Source of the DNA: Pseudomonas capsici
GTDB taxonomy: Bacteria; Pseudomonadota; Gammaproteobacteria; Pseudomonadales; Pseudomonadaceae
Reading direction: 5' to 3'
DNA: 53,100 nucleotides
NCBI RefSeq assembly: GCF_017165765.1
Contig: NZ_JAFGZD010000029.1
Span: 1 to 53,100, forward strand
The notes under the pieces were generated by a model that made no database searches, was not told the DNA's origin, and saw only the letters and a program-made list of their open reading frames with translations. Positions 17,910-25,987 of this stretch are shown here, piece after piece (the first letter of the stretch is position 1; each line of letters opens with the position of its first letter). Made by a program: the position numbers and the translations under genes.

Positions 17910-18443
17910 ATGAACGCAAAACGTTTGCTCTGCCTTGCAGGTAGTACCCTGGCTCTCACTTGCCTGACTTCTGTTGCCATGGCTCAGACCAACCTGCCGG
18001 AGAGCGTCCGGGTCCCGGACGGCCACAAGATCACCCTGGAAACCACTGGTGTGGGCGAGATCACTTACGAGTGCCGCGCCAAGGCCAACTCCGCCAGCGA
18101 AACCGAATGGGTGTTTGTCGGCCCCAAAGCCGTCCTCAATGATCGCAGCGGCAAACAGGTCGGCACCTATTACGGCCCACCCGCCACCTGGGAATCCAGG
18201 GACGGCTCCAAGCTGACCGGCACTCAAGTGGCCGTAGCGCCCTCCAGCGCGGGCAACCTGCCTTATCAACTGGTCAAGGCCAACCCGGCTGAAGGCAAAG
18301 GTGCTCTGACCGGCACGGCCTACATCCAGCGCGTAGCCTTGAAAGGCGGCGTTGCGCCTGCCACTGCCTGCACAGCCAGCAACAAGGGCGCGAAGGAAGT
18401 GGTCAAGTATCAGGCCGACTACATCTTCTGGGCCAGCAAGTGA
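17910..18443 (+). CDS. DUF3455 secreted protein
   Basis: 177-residue protein with a signal peptide (TLALTCLTSVAMAQ, cleavage near residue 26) and a DUF3455 domain. The function is unknown. Two cysteine-containing segments (ITYECRAKA and ATACTASNKG) could form a disulfide. GGAG lies 9 bases before the ATG and sits inside the right arm of an inverted repeat. It is followed by an ECF sigma factor and its anti-sigma factor. In this arrangement it is a plausible target of that sigma factor, which is inference from context. Confidence 0.88.
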   Translation: MNAKRLLCLAGSTLALTCLTSVAMAQTNLPESVRVPDGHKITLETTGVGEITYECRAKANSASETEWVFVGPKAVLNDRSGKQVGTYYGPPATWESRDGSKLTGTQVAVAPSSAGNLPYQLVKANPAEGKGALTGTAYIQRVALKGGVAPATACTASNKGAKEVVKYQADYIFWASK

Positions 18444-18547
18444 TTGAAGCCACTCTATCGGGTGTCGCGCAGTCAGTAGTCTATGCTGCTGCGCGGGGGC
18501 CTGGTGATGTCAACGAGGCAGCAATCATCCATTGATGGCGGATCGAC

Positions 18548-19114
18548 GTGTCTTCACACGAATCTCTTTTTGACTACGAAGCCACGCTGCATGCCTGCGC
18601 TCACGGTGAGCGCCAGGCATTGCAGCGTCTCTATCAACAGGAAAGCGCCCGGCTGCTCGGCGTCGTCGTGCGGCTCGTGCGTGACAACGCACTGGCGGAA
18701 GACATCGTGCATGATGCGTTCCTCAAGATATGGACCCATGCGGCAAGCTTCGATCAGACACGAGGTTCGGCACGCGGCTGGATTTTCAGCGTGACCCGGC
18801 ATCTGGCACTCAATCGCCTGCGCAACAATGCCCGGGAAGTGCATCTGGAAGACGACGGCAGCGAAGACCATCATCAACCGGCCACGCTTGAAGGCTGGCA
18901 GGAAAGCGGTGATGCCTTCGACTGGCGCGTCAACCCGGGACGAATCCAGTTCTGCCTGGAACAACTGGAACCGGTGCGGCGCAACTGTGTTTTCCACGCT
19001 TACGTGGACGGCTACTCGCATCAGGAAATCGCGCAGAAAATCGGCGCCCCATTGGGTACGGTCAAAGCCTGGATCAAGCGCAGCCTGACGGCTTTGCGGG
19101 AGTGTATGGGATGA
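18548..19114 (+). CDS. ECF-type RNA polymerase sigma factor
   Basis: 188-residue sigma-70 family protein with only regions 2 and 4. Region 2 lies at about residues 24-92 (LAEDIVHDAFLKIW, then RGWIFSVTRHLALNRLR) and region 4 at about 135-185 (YSHQEIAQKIGAPLGTVKAW). The start is a GTG at 18548. Its stop codon overlaps the anti-sigma start (ATGA), the standard layout of an ECF and anti-sigma pair. The signal it responds to is not evident. It resembles the SigK/RskA-paired type because of its neighbour. Confidence 0.92.
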   Translation: MSSHESLFDYEATLHACAHGERQALQRLYQQESARLLGVVVRLVRDNALAEDIVHDAFLKIWTHAASFDQTRGSARGWIFSVTRHLALNRLRNNAREVHLEDDGSEDHHQPATLEGWQESGDAFDWRVNPGRIQFCLEQLEPVRRNCVFHAYVDGYSHQEIAQKIGAPLGTVKAWIKRSLTALRECMG

Positions 19115-19812
19115 CTCGGCCCACCGACGAAAACATCCATGAGCTGGCTGGGGAATATGTACTCGGCACCTTGTCTGCGCAGCAGAGAAGCGATGTACAG
19201 CGCCGTCTGCCACACGAGCCCGCCTTGCAGGCCGCAGTCGACGCCTGGGAAGAGCGCCTGCTGCCACTGACCGATATGGCCGAACCTGTGACGCCGACGC
19301 CCGGACTCTGGAACCGGATCGAACGCAACCTCACAGGCTTCGCGGCGAGCAAGGCAGAACCACAACGTATCCGCTGGTGGGACAACCTGTCGATCTGGCG
19401 CGGTCTGGCTGGCGCAGGTCTGGCTGCATCGCTGGTACTGGGTACGATGCTTGCCATCCAGCCGACACAGGCTCCGTCCTACCTGGTCGTACTCGTTGCC
19501 CCTCAGGACAAGGCACCCGGCTGGGTCGTTCAGGCCAGCAACACACAGGAAATCCAGCTCATCCCCCTGGGCGAAACCCAGGTCCCGCCGGACAAGGCAC
19601 TGGAGTTCTGGACCAAGGCCGACGACTGGCAGGGTCCGGTATCTCTGGGCCTGGTAAAACCGGGCCAGACCCTGCATATACCGCTGGATAAGTTGCCCCC
19701 GCTGCAACATAACCAGTTGTTCGAGCTGACACTGGAGAAGTCCACGGGCTCGCCTGTTGGCAAACCGACGGGACCTATTCAGTTTATTGGGCGGGCGGTG
19801 AAGGTGATTTAG
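19111..19812 (+). CDS. Membrane anti-sigma factor, RskA type
   Basis: 233-residue single-pass protein. A cytoplasmic anti-sigma N-terminus (HELAGEYVLGTLSAQQRSDV) without zinc-binding Cys is followed by one transmembrane helix at about 97-117 (LAGAGLAASLVLGTMLAIQ) and a periplasmic anti-sigma-K factor (RskA) C-terminal domain (DKALEFWTKADDWQGPVSLG). The ATG at 19111 overlaps the sigma stop codon. It should hold the adjacent sigma factor inactive at the membrane. Release probably needs regulated proteolysis, as in the family. Confidence 0.9.
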   Translation: MTRPTDENIHELAGEYVLGTLSAQQRSDVQRRLPHEPALQAAVDAWEERLLPLTDMAEPVTPTPGLWNRIERNLTGFAASKAEPQRIRWWDNLSIWRGLAGAGLAASLVLGTMLAIQPTQAPSYLVVLVAPQDKAPGWVVQASNTQEIQLIPLGETQVPPDKALEFWTKADDWQGPVSLGLVKPGQTLHIPLDKLPPLQHNQLFELTLEKSTGSPVGKPTGPIQFIGRAVKVI

Positions 19813-19833
19813 CCTGCTGCACCGCCTCCACCG

Positions 19834-21021
19834 TCAGTGAATGCGCTGCTGGTACTGACAAGGATCGAACCGCAACACAATCCCGATCATCAACACCATC
19901 ACCGCCGTCAACGTCCACCACGCTCCCTCGAAACTCCCCGACTGGTCACGGATGACGCCAGCCAGCAGAGGCGACAGCCCCGCAATCAGATAGCCGATGC
20001 CCTGGACGAAGGCTGTCAGGCTGCCAGCGCGGGCCGGATTATCGATGTGGTCCATCGAAATGATCAGGCTCATGGGAAACAGGCCGCCAATCCCAAGCCC
20101 CAGCAGGCAAGGCCACAGCAACGGCATGTGATCGAACGACAGGATAAGGCCGCAGAAACCGGCAACGATCGACAGCAGCAAGGCAGCCAGTGCCCAACGT
20201 TTGTCCCGGGTCTGGTTGACCATCGCGGGTACCGCCAGGCCGGCCAGCACTTCCATCGCTGTCAGGAACCCCAGTACCAGCCCGGCGTCCTGCTCGCTCC
20301 AGCCTTTCTCCACGTAATAGGGTGCCAGCCAGGCCAGCACGCAGGTGTAGGAAGCCGTGCCAAGACCGAAGAACACCGCCAGTAACCAGGCGCGTGGCTT
20401 TGCGGAAAACGAGTCGGTCTTGCCCTTGGGCGCTGCTTCGACGACCGGAATCGCCGAGCGTTGCAACGTCCACAAGACCAGTGCCAGGAACGCGAGACCA
20501 CCCCATATCGCCAGCGAGACCTTCCAGCTACCGCTCTGCTTGAGCACGAAGGGCGAAAACGACGCCGCCAGTGCAGCTCCGCCCATGATCGAAGTGACAT
20601 ACAAGCCCATGAACAGAGACATGTTGTCCTTGAAACGGGTCTTGATCAGGGCCGGCATCAGCGCCTGAATCATCGCGATCCCCAGTCCGGAAAAGACTGC
20701 GCTGACAATCAGCTCCATTGCGCCATCAATGAACAGCCGGGAGGCACTGGCGATACCGATCACCAACAGCGATAACCCGATGGCCCGATGCTCGCCCAGG
20801 GATCGGGCCAGTCGCATCCCGAAAAACATCCCGAGCCCCATCGCCATCACCGGCAGCATGGTCAGCAGCGAGGCAAGACTGAAACTGAGAGGAATATCCC
20901 CGCGAATAGCCGACAACAGCGGCCCGACAGCCGCCATGCTGGGGCGAAGATTCAATGCAACCAACACGACACTGGCCATCAACCAGAAGGCGTGACTGGT
21001 TGAAGTACGTATGTTTTCCAT
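19834..21021 (-). CDS. MFS transporter, CynX/NimT type
   Basis: 395-residue, 12-span major facilitator of the cyanate-permease / NimT group. ALNLRPSMAAVGPLL near residue 25 is the hallmark of that group. The substrate cannot be read from sequence. The ATG at 21021 (AGGT 9 bases upstream) is preferred to an upstream in-frame start. It runs against the sigma/anti-sigma pair, with stops 21 bases apart. It does not look like a hut gene. Confidence 0.88.
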   Translation of the reverse strand: MENIRTSTSHAFWLMASVVLVALNLRPSMAAVGPLLSAIRGDIPLSFSLASLLTMLPVMAMGLGMFFGMRLARSLGEHRAIGLSLLVIGIASASRLFIDGAMELIVSAVFSGLGIAMIQALMPALIKTRFKDNMSLFMGLYVTSIMGGAALAASFSPFVLKQSGSWKVSLAIWGGLAFLALVLWTLQRSAIPVVEAAPKGKTDSFSAKPRAWLLAVFFGLGTASYTCVLAWLAPYYVEKGWSEQDAGLVLGFLTAMEVLAGLAVPAMVNQTRDKRWALAALLLSIVAGFCGLILSFDHMPLLWPCLLGLGIGGLFPMSLIISMDHIDNPARAGSLTAFVQGIGYLIAGLSPLLAGVIRDQSGSFEGAWWTLTAVMVLMIGIVLRFDPCQYQQRIH

Positions 21022-21136
21022 CACAAGACCTGCAATCCCTAAAGCCACGATTAGGCCTCTCAACCGCACAGGCTACAAATGAAAATCTGCGGGGAGGTAT
21101 TGAGAAATTAGGTTTGTATGGAGAGAGCGATGGTCT

Positions 21137-22399
21137 TTATCGAAGCCTGCGGATGTTGTCGTTGATCTGGTTCTGGATGGTGCGCATTGTTTGCGCTGTG
21201 ATTTGCTCGAGGAACATGCTTTTGGCCATGTCCGTGAACTCGCTGGCAACGTCGCAGACTTTCTCAATGATGGCATCTGTCTCGCGAGCCGAAAGCCCGG
21301 CTTCCTGTATTCCAAGCAAGACAAGGCTCTTGCGACTTATGTCCAGAGCTTCGCCCATCACATCCATCTGATGGTAACCGCCAGGTCCGTCACAGAAGGT
21401 CACGTCATAAGCAGGAGCCAGTGTCCACTCGCCGGTTGCCGACATGATGTACGCGAAATTCTTGGGATGATCGTCCCGGTTGTTGAATACAACATTGAAA
21501 ACGACTCGCTCGTAAGCAATCGCCTGCTCTCGAACATCGTTGGTACACATCAAGGTCGCACGCAGGAAATTGGCATAATCCAGCGTGCCGGGCGTCTGAA
21601 AGTCTGCTCCCGTAAAGGCAGCCAGACTTTGCATGGGGACCCGCATACCGGCTTGTCGATCAAAGCGTCTGGTAGCAAAGGCCGCCTGCCCATTGGGAAG
21701 CTGGAAGTACTGCGTTTGCGGGGTCTTGATAGCGCACTTGTGCAAACACTCGGAGTAAACCGCTTCGATTGCACAGACTTCTGGATGCTCCTGCCTGGCA
21801 GGGAACTTGATCAACCAGGCCTCTAGGTCAGGTGCAGCCGTAGTGGTGAATATCTCACTTGCAGGTGCGCGATAGAGCAAGGCTTTTGGCCTGGCACCTT
21901 GCGGGGAGCCGCCCATTTGCAAAAGCTTCTGCAAAAACTCGCCACCTTCACCATTGAGTACGTCCTGGACCTCGGCAGCCAGTCGGGCAAGGGGAATATC
22001 TTCCTGCGATGCATATGCCTCTGGTGCCATGGGCTCGAATGACATCGCGCCCATGGCATTGGCACCAATGTATGTCAGTCGCTCCAGAGGACCAATACGT
22101 GCGGGGTTCAGACCTCGGCGCTTGAACAGGCGATCCATCAACAGCATGCCCCAGCCGTCCGGCAGGGAGTCATAGATTGGCCCAGGCAATCCCAACTGGT
22201 GAGCCGGAAAGTCTTTGCGCAATGCCGGACCGTTCAAGGGAAGCTTGTAGGCCGACAGCTCCAGCCCCCTGCTCTTGGCCTCATCACTGAACTCAAACGC
22301 TATCAGAGGGCGTCCGGTAATGGAGCTTGATGAGACAAGCGTGCCCCAACGCCAGTGTTCGCCCCAGCCATCGTAGTAGACGTCGACTTGCCTAAGCAT
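21137..22399 (-). CDS. hipA: HipA-type toxin, Ser/Thr kinase
   Basis: 420-residue HipA family kinase. Family members phosphorylate proteins such as glutamyl-tRNA synthetase and slow growth. The ATG at 22399 has AGGA 9 bases upstream and overlaps hipB by 8 bases. Visible parts are the N-terminal HipA domain, the KALLYRAP segment, the catalytic loop NNRDDHPKNFAYI near residue 305 and the metal-binding LAPAYDVTF. All expected catalytic residues are therefore present and the toxin looks intact. Its target is unknown. The surrounding DNA is richer in A and T than the hut genes, which suggests acquisition. Confidence 0.9.
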   Translation of the reverse strand: MLRQVDVYYDGWGEHWRWGTLVSSSSITGRPLIAFEFSDEAKSRGLELSAYKLPLNGPALRKDFPAHQLGLPGPIYDSLPDGWGMLLMDRLFKRRGLNPARIGPLERLTYIGANAMGAMSFEPMAPEAYASQEDIPLARLAAEVQDVLNGEGGEFLQKLLQMGGSPQGARPKALLYRAPASEIFTTTAAPDLEAWLIKFPARQEHPEVCAIEAVYSECLHKCAIKTPQTQYFQLPNGQAAFATRRFDRQAGMRVPMQSLAAFTGADFQTPGTLDYANFLRATLMCTNDVREQAIAYERVVFNVVFNNRDDHPKNFAYIMSATGEWTLAPAYDVTFCDGPGGYHQMDVMGEALDISRKSLVLLGIQEAGLSARETDAIIEKVCDVASEFTDMAKSMFLEQITAQTMRTIQNQINDNIRRLR

Positions 22400-22706
22400 T
22401 ATTGGGTTTCCTCTTGGCACGATGGCGGCTGGCGCTGTTTTCGTAGCGAAGAATGTCGTCCAGGCTTTCCAGTCTGGGCTGGAACAGCCCTTCCAGCTCG
22501 CCGATGCGTCCAAGCACCATAGCAACGCGAACAATACTTTCGAAGGCCACGTTGCGACCTGCCTCCATATTGGACACAGTATTGACGCCGATGCCTGCAC
22601 GCGCAGCCACATCAGCCTGGGTCATCTGCTGCGCCAGTCGCTCCTTGCGCAACCGCTCGCAGAGTAGTTTGACCAGCTCATCGGGCCTTCGAAATCCTAA
22701 ATCCAT
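22392..22706 (-). CDS. hipB: HipB-type antitoxin, XRE family
   Basis: 104-residue DNA-binding antitoxin that neutralises HipA and represses the pair. A Cro/C1-type helix-turn-helix covers about residues 15-65 (QMTQADVAARAGIGVNTVSN). The ATG at 22706 was chosen. A TTG at 22727 in frame is an alternative, and neither has a good ribosome binding site, so the mRNA may be nearly leaderless. It overlaps hipA by 8 bases, a common toxin-antitoxin layout. Confidence 0.88.
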   Translation of the reverse strand: MDLGFRRPDELVKLLCERLRKERLAQQMTQADVAARAGIGVNTVSNMEAGRNVAFESIVRVAMVLGRIGELEGLFQPRLESLDDILRYENSASRHRAKRKPNNA

Positions 22707-22709
22707 AAT

Positions 22710-22748
22710 ATTGTGGCTTAAATCCAATTCAAGAACTTAATCCACAAT
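22710..22748. promoter_or_regulatory. Putative HipB operator
   Basis: ATTGTGGCTTAA (22710-22721) and TTAATCCACAAT (22737-22748) are inverted copies matching at 11 of 12 positions, with 15 bases between them. They lie just upstream of the hipB ATG in AT-rich DNA, where an autoregulatory operator is expected. Confidence 0.55.
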
Positions 22749-22820
22749 ACTACAGATTTAAAAATCAATTATCTCCCTTTTACCAACAAGCCCCACCACA
22801 AGGCAAAATCATTACCCCGC

Positions 22821-22866
22821 TGTTACCCATCGCCCCAAAACCGTGCAAAAAATCTCTCCAGTAACA
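22821..22866. promoter_or_regulatory. Possible activator half-sites upstream of hutU
   Basis: TGTTAC (22821-22826) and GTAACA (22861-22866) are inverted six-base sites 34 bases apart, about 115-160 bases upstream of the sigma-54-type promoter. Position and sequence would suit an enhancer-binding protein such as CbrB. The wide spacing weakens the case. Confidence 0.25.
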
Positions 22867-22978
22867 ATTCTCCGTTGACTGCACGGCAGGTCCACATACC
22901 CGCAGCAACTCCCGAACCACACGGTTTACAGGGGTTCCAGGCTTTCCATGCCTTTCTTCATCTACCTGTGAAGAAAGT

Positions 22979-22994
22979 TGGTCCCTCGATTGCA
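22979..22994 (+). promoter_or_regulatory. Sigma-54-type promoter of the hutU operon
   Basis: TGGTCCCTCGATTGCA has GG at -24, TTGCA at -12 and the correct spacing compared with TGGCACG-N4-TTGCA (9 of 12 consensus positions). Transcription would begin near 23005, inside the HutC box at 22999-23012. Sigma-54 dependence of hutU is known in related pseudomonads. Confidence 0.65.
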
Positions 22995-22998
22995 TATG

Positions 22999-23012
22999 CT
23001 TGTATGTACAAG
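22999..23012. promoter_or_regulatory. HutC operator at the hutU start site
   Basis: CTTGTATGTACAAG is a perfect 6-base inverted repeat around TG and contains TGTA-N2-TACA. It covers the predicted transcription start of the hutU operon, so bound HutC would block initiation or escape. Confidence 0.75.
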
Positions 23013-23120
23013 TAGAGACAGGTTATAAAAGCCAAGCTCCACTCAACAGAATTCGCCTGAGTGCCAGGCACCGCTCGCCCGTCATCGGGCTGGTTTGGAT
23101 TGATCGCTGAGGATTTTTTT

Positions 23121-24818
23121 GTGACCGACACTAATCAAGACCGCAAACAAGACTGGACCCGCCACCGCGATGTGGAAGTGCGGGCTGCCCGTGGCACTCA
23201 ACTGACGGCAAAGAGCTGGCTGACCGAAGCGCCGCTGCGCATGCTGATGAACAACCTTGATCCAGAAGTGGCCGAGAACCCGAAAGAGCTGGTGGTCTAC
23301 GGCGGGATCGGGCGGGCGGCACGCAACTGGGAGTGCTACGACAAGATCGTCGAGAGCCTGACCCGGCTCAACGATGATGAAACCCTGCTGGTGCAATCCG
23401 GCAAACCGGTCGGCGTGTTCAAGACGCACAGCAATGCGCCGCGTGTACTGATCGCCAACTCGAACCTGGTGCCGCACTGGTCCAGCTGGGAGCATTTCAA
23501 CGAGCTGGATGCCAAGGGTCTGGCAATGTATGGCCAGATGACGGCGGGCAGCTGGATCTACATCGGCAGCCAGGGCATCGTTCAGGGCACTTACGAAACC
23601 TTCGTCGAAGCGGGCCGCCAGCATTACGACGGCAACCTCAAGGGCCGCTGGGTACTGACCGCAGGCCTGGGCGGCATGGGTGGCGCGCAGCCGCTGGCCG
23701 CGACTCTGGCCGGAGCCTGCTCGCTGAACATCGAATGCCAGCAGAGCCGTATCGATTTCCGTCTCAAGACCCGCTACGTCGACGAACAGGCCACGGATCT
23801 GGACGACGCCCTGGCACGTATCGCCCGCTACACCGCCGAAGGCAAGGCCATTTCCATCGCCCTGTGTGGCAACGCGGCTGAAATCCTGCCGGAAATGGTC
23901 CGCCGCGGCGTACGCCCGGACATGGTCACCGACCAGACCAGCGCCCACGACCCGCTCAATGGCTACCTGCCCAAAGGCTGGAGCTGGGAAGACTACCGCG
24001 CCCGTGCGCTGACCGAGCCGGCCGCCGTCGTCAAGGCAGCCAAAAAATCCATGGCCGAACACGTCGAAGCCATGCTGGCTTTCCAGAAAGCCGGGATTCC
24101 GACCTTCGACTATGGCAACAACATCCGTCAGATGGCCAAGGAAGAAGGCGTGGCCAATGCCTTCGACTTCCCGGGATTCGTGCCCGCCTACATTCGTCCG
24201 CTGTTCTGCCGCGGCATCGGTCCTTTCCGCTGGGCAGCCTTGTCGGGCGATCCGCAGGACATTTACAAGACCGACGCCAAGGTCAAGGAACTGATCCCCG
24301 ATGACGCCCACCTGCACAACTGGCTGGACATGGCCCGCGAGCGCATCAGCTTCCAGGGCTTGCCGGCGCGTATCTGCTGGGTCGGCCTGGGCAAGCGCGC
24401 CAAGCTGGGTCTGGCCTTTAACGAAATGGTCCGCCGTGGCGAGTTGTCTGCGCCTGTGGTGATCGGTCGCGACCATCTCGACTCCGGCTCGGTTTCCAGC
24501 CCAAACCGCGAAACCGAGTCCATGCGTGATGGCTCCGATGCCGTATCCGACTGGCCACTGCTCAACGCCCTGCTCAATACCGCCAGCGGCGCGACCTGGG
24601 TTTCCCTGCATCATGGCGGCGGTGTCGGCATGGGCTTCTCGCAGCATTCGGGGATGGTGATCGTCTGCGACGGCACCGATGAAGCGGCCGAGCGTATTGC
24701 TCGCGTGCTGCACAATGACCCGGCCACGGGCGTGATGCGTCACGCCGATGCCGGTTACGACATCGCCATCGATTGTGCCAGAGAGCAGGGCTTGAACCTG
24801 CCAATGATCGGGCGTTAA
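23121..24818 (+). CDS. hutU: Urocanate hydratase
   Basis: Urocanase, which converts urocanate to 4-imidazolone-5-propionate using tightly bound NAD+. The GTG at 23121 with GAGG 9 bases upstream gives 565 residues, close to the usual 557. The frame is open further upstream but lacks a start signal. Conserved parts include YGGIGRAARNWE, LGGMGGAQPLA (nucleotide binding) and LHHGGGVGMGFSQHSG near residue 495. It is the first gene of the main hut operon. Confidence 0.97.
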   Translation: MTDTNQDRKQDWTRHRDVEVRAARGTQLTAKSWLTEAPLRMLMNNLDPEVAENPKELVVYGGIGRAARNWECYDKIVESLTRLNDDETLLVQSGKPVGVFKTHSNAPRVLIANSNLVPHWSSWEHFNELDAKGLAMYGQMTAGSWIYIGSQGIVQGTYETFVEAGRQHYDGNLKGRWVLTAGLGGMGGAQPLAATLAGACSLNIECQQSRIDFRLKTRYVDEQATDLDDALARIARYTAEGKAISIALCGNAAEILPEMVRRGVRPDMVTDQTSAHDPLNGYLPKGWSWEDYRARALTEPAAVVKAAKKSMAEHVEAMLAFQKAGIPTFDYGNNIRQMAKEEGVANAFDFPGFVPAYIRPLFCRGIGPFRWAALSGDPQDIYKTDAKVKELIPDDAHLHNWLDMARERISFQGLPARICWVGLGKRAKLGLAFNEMVRRGELSAPVVIGRDHLDSGSVSSPNRETESMRDGSDAVSDWPLLNALLNTASGATWVSLHHGGGVGMGFSQHSGMVIVCDGTDEAAERIARVLHNDPATGVMRHADAGYDIAIDCAREQGLNLPMIGR

Positions 24819-24835
24819 AGGCATTTGCCTCAGGC

Positions 24836-24856
24836 GTGGCGGCTCAGGGCCGCCAC
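24836..24856. repeat. Intercistronic hairpin hutU-hutX
   Basis: GTGGCGGC and GCCGCCAC pair perfectly around TCAGG, 18 bases after the hutU stop codon. No T-run follows, so partial termination or mRNA 3' protection is more likely than full termination. Confidence 0.6.
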
Positions 24857-24949
24857 ACCGAGACAGTCAGGATGGACACTGATAACGCCCGCAGGCCGGA
24901 TGCCTACTTGAAGCTGCCGTCATCCTTTTCAGGCTTTGGAGCATCGACA

Positions 24950-25915
24950 ATGAAAATGAAAAAAGCGCTGTTAACCACTCTGGTATCCGCTGGCCTGCTG
25001 GTCAGCGCCGGTGCAAGTCAGGCAGCCGGGTGGTGCGAGTCAGGCAAGCCGGTCAAGTTTGCCGGTCTGAACTGGGAAAGCGCGATGTTGCTGACCGACA
25101 TTCTTCAAGTCGTCCTGAGCAAGGGCTACGATTGCAGCGTGGATGCGCTGCCGGGCAACTCTATTGCCATGGAAAATGCCCTGAGCACCAATGACATTCA
25201 GGTTTTCGCTGAAGAGTGGGTAGGCCGCAGCGAAGTCTGGAACAAAGCCGCGGCAGCCGGGAAAGTCGTCGGGGTCGGTGCTCCGGTGGTCGGAGCCGTC
25301 GAAGGCTGGTACGTGCCGCGCTATGTGATTGAAGGCGATGCCAAACGCAAGCTGGAAGCCAAGGCACCGAACCTGAAATCCATCGCCGATCTGGCCCAGT
25401 ACTCTGCGGTGTTCAAGGATCAGGAAGAGCCCGACAAAGGCCGTTTCTACAATTGCCCGGCCGGCTGGACCTGCGAGCTTGAAAACAGCGAAATGCTCAA
25501 GACCTACGGCCTGGAAAGCAAGTACACCAACTTCCGCCCAGGCACCGGACCGGCGCTGGACGCAGCTATTCTGTCCAGCTACAAGCGCGGTGAGCCCATC
25601 CTGACGTATTACTGGTCGCCCACTCCGCTGATGGGCCAGGTCGATCTGGTTCGCCTGGAAGAGCCAGGCGTCAACAAGACCATCGACATCAAGGTCGGCG
25701 TATCCAAGGCGTTCCACGAACAGGCGCCCGAGCTGGTCGCCGTACTGGAGAAGGTCAACCTGCCTATCGACCTGCTGAACCAGAACCTGGGACGCATGGC
25801 CAAGGATCGTATCGAATCGCCGAAACTGGCGAAGATGTTCCTCAAGGAGCACCCGGAAGTCTGGCATAAGTGGGTCAGCGAAGACGCGGCAAAAAAGGTC
25901 GAGGCCTCTCTGTAA
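24950..25915 (+). CDS. hutX: ABC transporter substrate-binding protein HutX
   Basis: 321-residue periplasmic binding protein of the glycine betaine / proline (OpuAC, type 2 fold) class. In hut loci this class serves histidine uptake. The ATG has GGAG 9 bases upstream. The signal peptide reads ALLTTLVSAGLLVSAGASQA. The aromatic NWESAMLLTDIL and YYWSPTPL segments probably line the ligand site. Four cysteines of the mature part (WCESG, YDCSV, YNCPAGWTCE) may form disulfides. Neighbours hutW and hutV complete the transporter. Histidine specificity is inferred from context. Confidence 0.92.
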   Translation: MKMKKALLTTLVSAGLLVSAGASQAAGWCESGKPVKFAGLNWESAMLLTDILQVVLSKGYDCSVDALPGNSIAMENALSTNDIQVFAEEWVGRSEVWNKAAAAGKVVGVGAPVVGAVEGWYVPRYVIEGDAKRKLEAKAPNLKSIADLAQYSAVFKDQEEPDKGRFYNCPAGWTCELENSEMLKTYGLESKYTNFRPGTGPALDAAILSSYKRGEPILTYYWSPTPLMGQVDLVRLEEPGVNKTIDIKVGVSKAFHEQAPELVAVLEKVNLPIDLLNQNLGRMAKDRIESPKLAKMFLKEHPEVWHKWVSEDAAKKVEASL

Positions 25916-25939
25916 ATCCCGGAGCAGATTTATCTGCGC

Positions 25940-25964
25940 AGGCACAGGCGACATGGCTGTGCCT
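25940..25964. repeat. Intercistronic hairpin hutX-hutW
   Basis: AGGCACAG and CTGTGCCT pair perfectly around a 9-base loop between the binding-protein gene and the permease gene. Such hairpins often help keep binding protein in excess over membrane parts. Confidence 0.6.
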
Positions 25965-25987
25965 GACAACTTGATCGAGAGCACCTT

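Noticed and set aside
23063..23078. AGGCACCGCTCGCCC as an alternative sigma-54 promoter of hutU
   Set aside because: The GC of the -12 element is not at the required distance from GG. The site at 22979 fits better and overlaps the HutC box.
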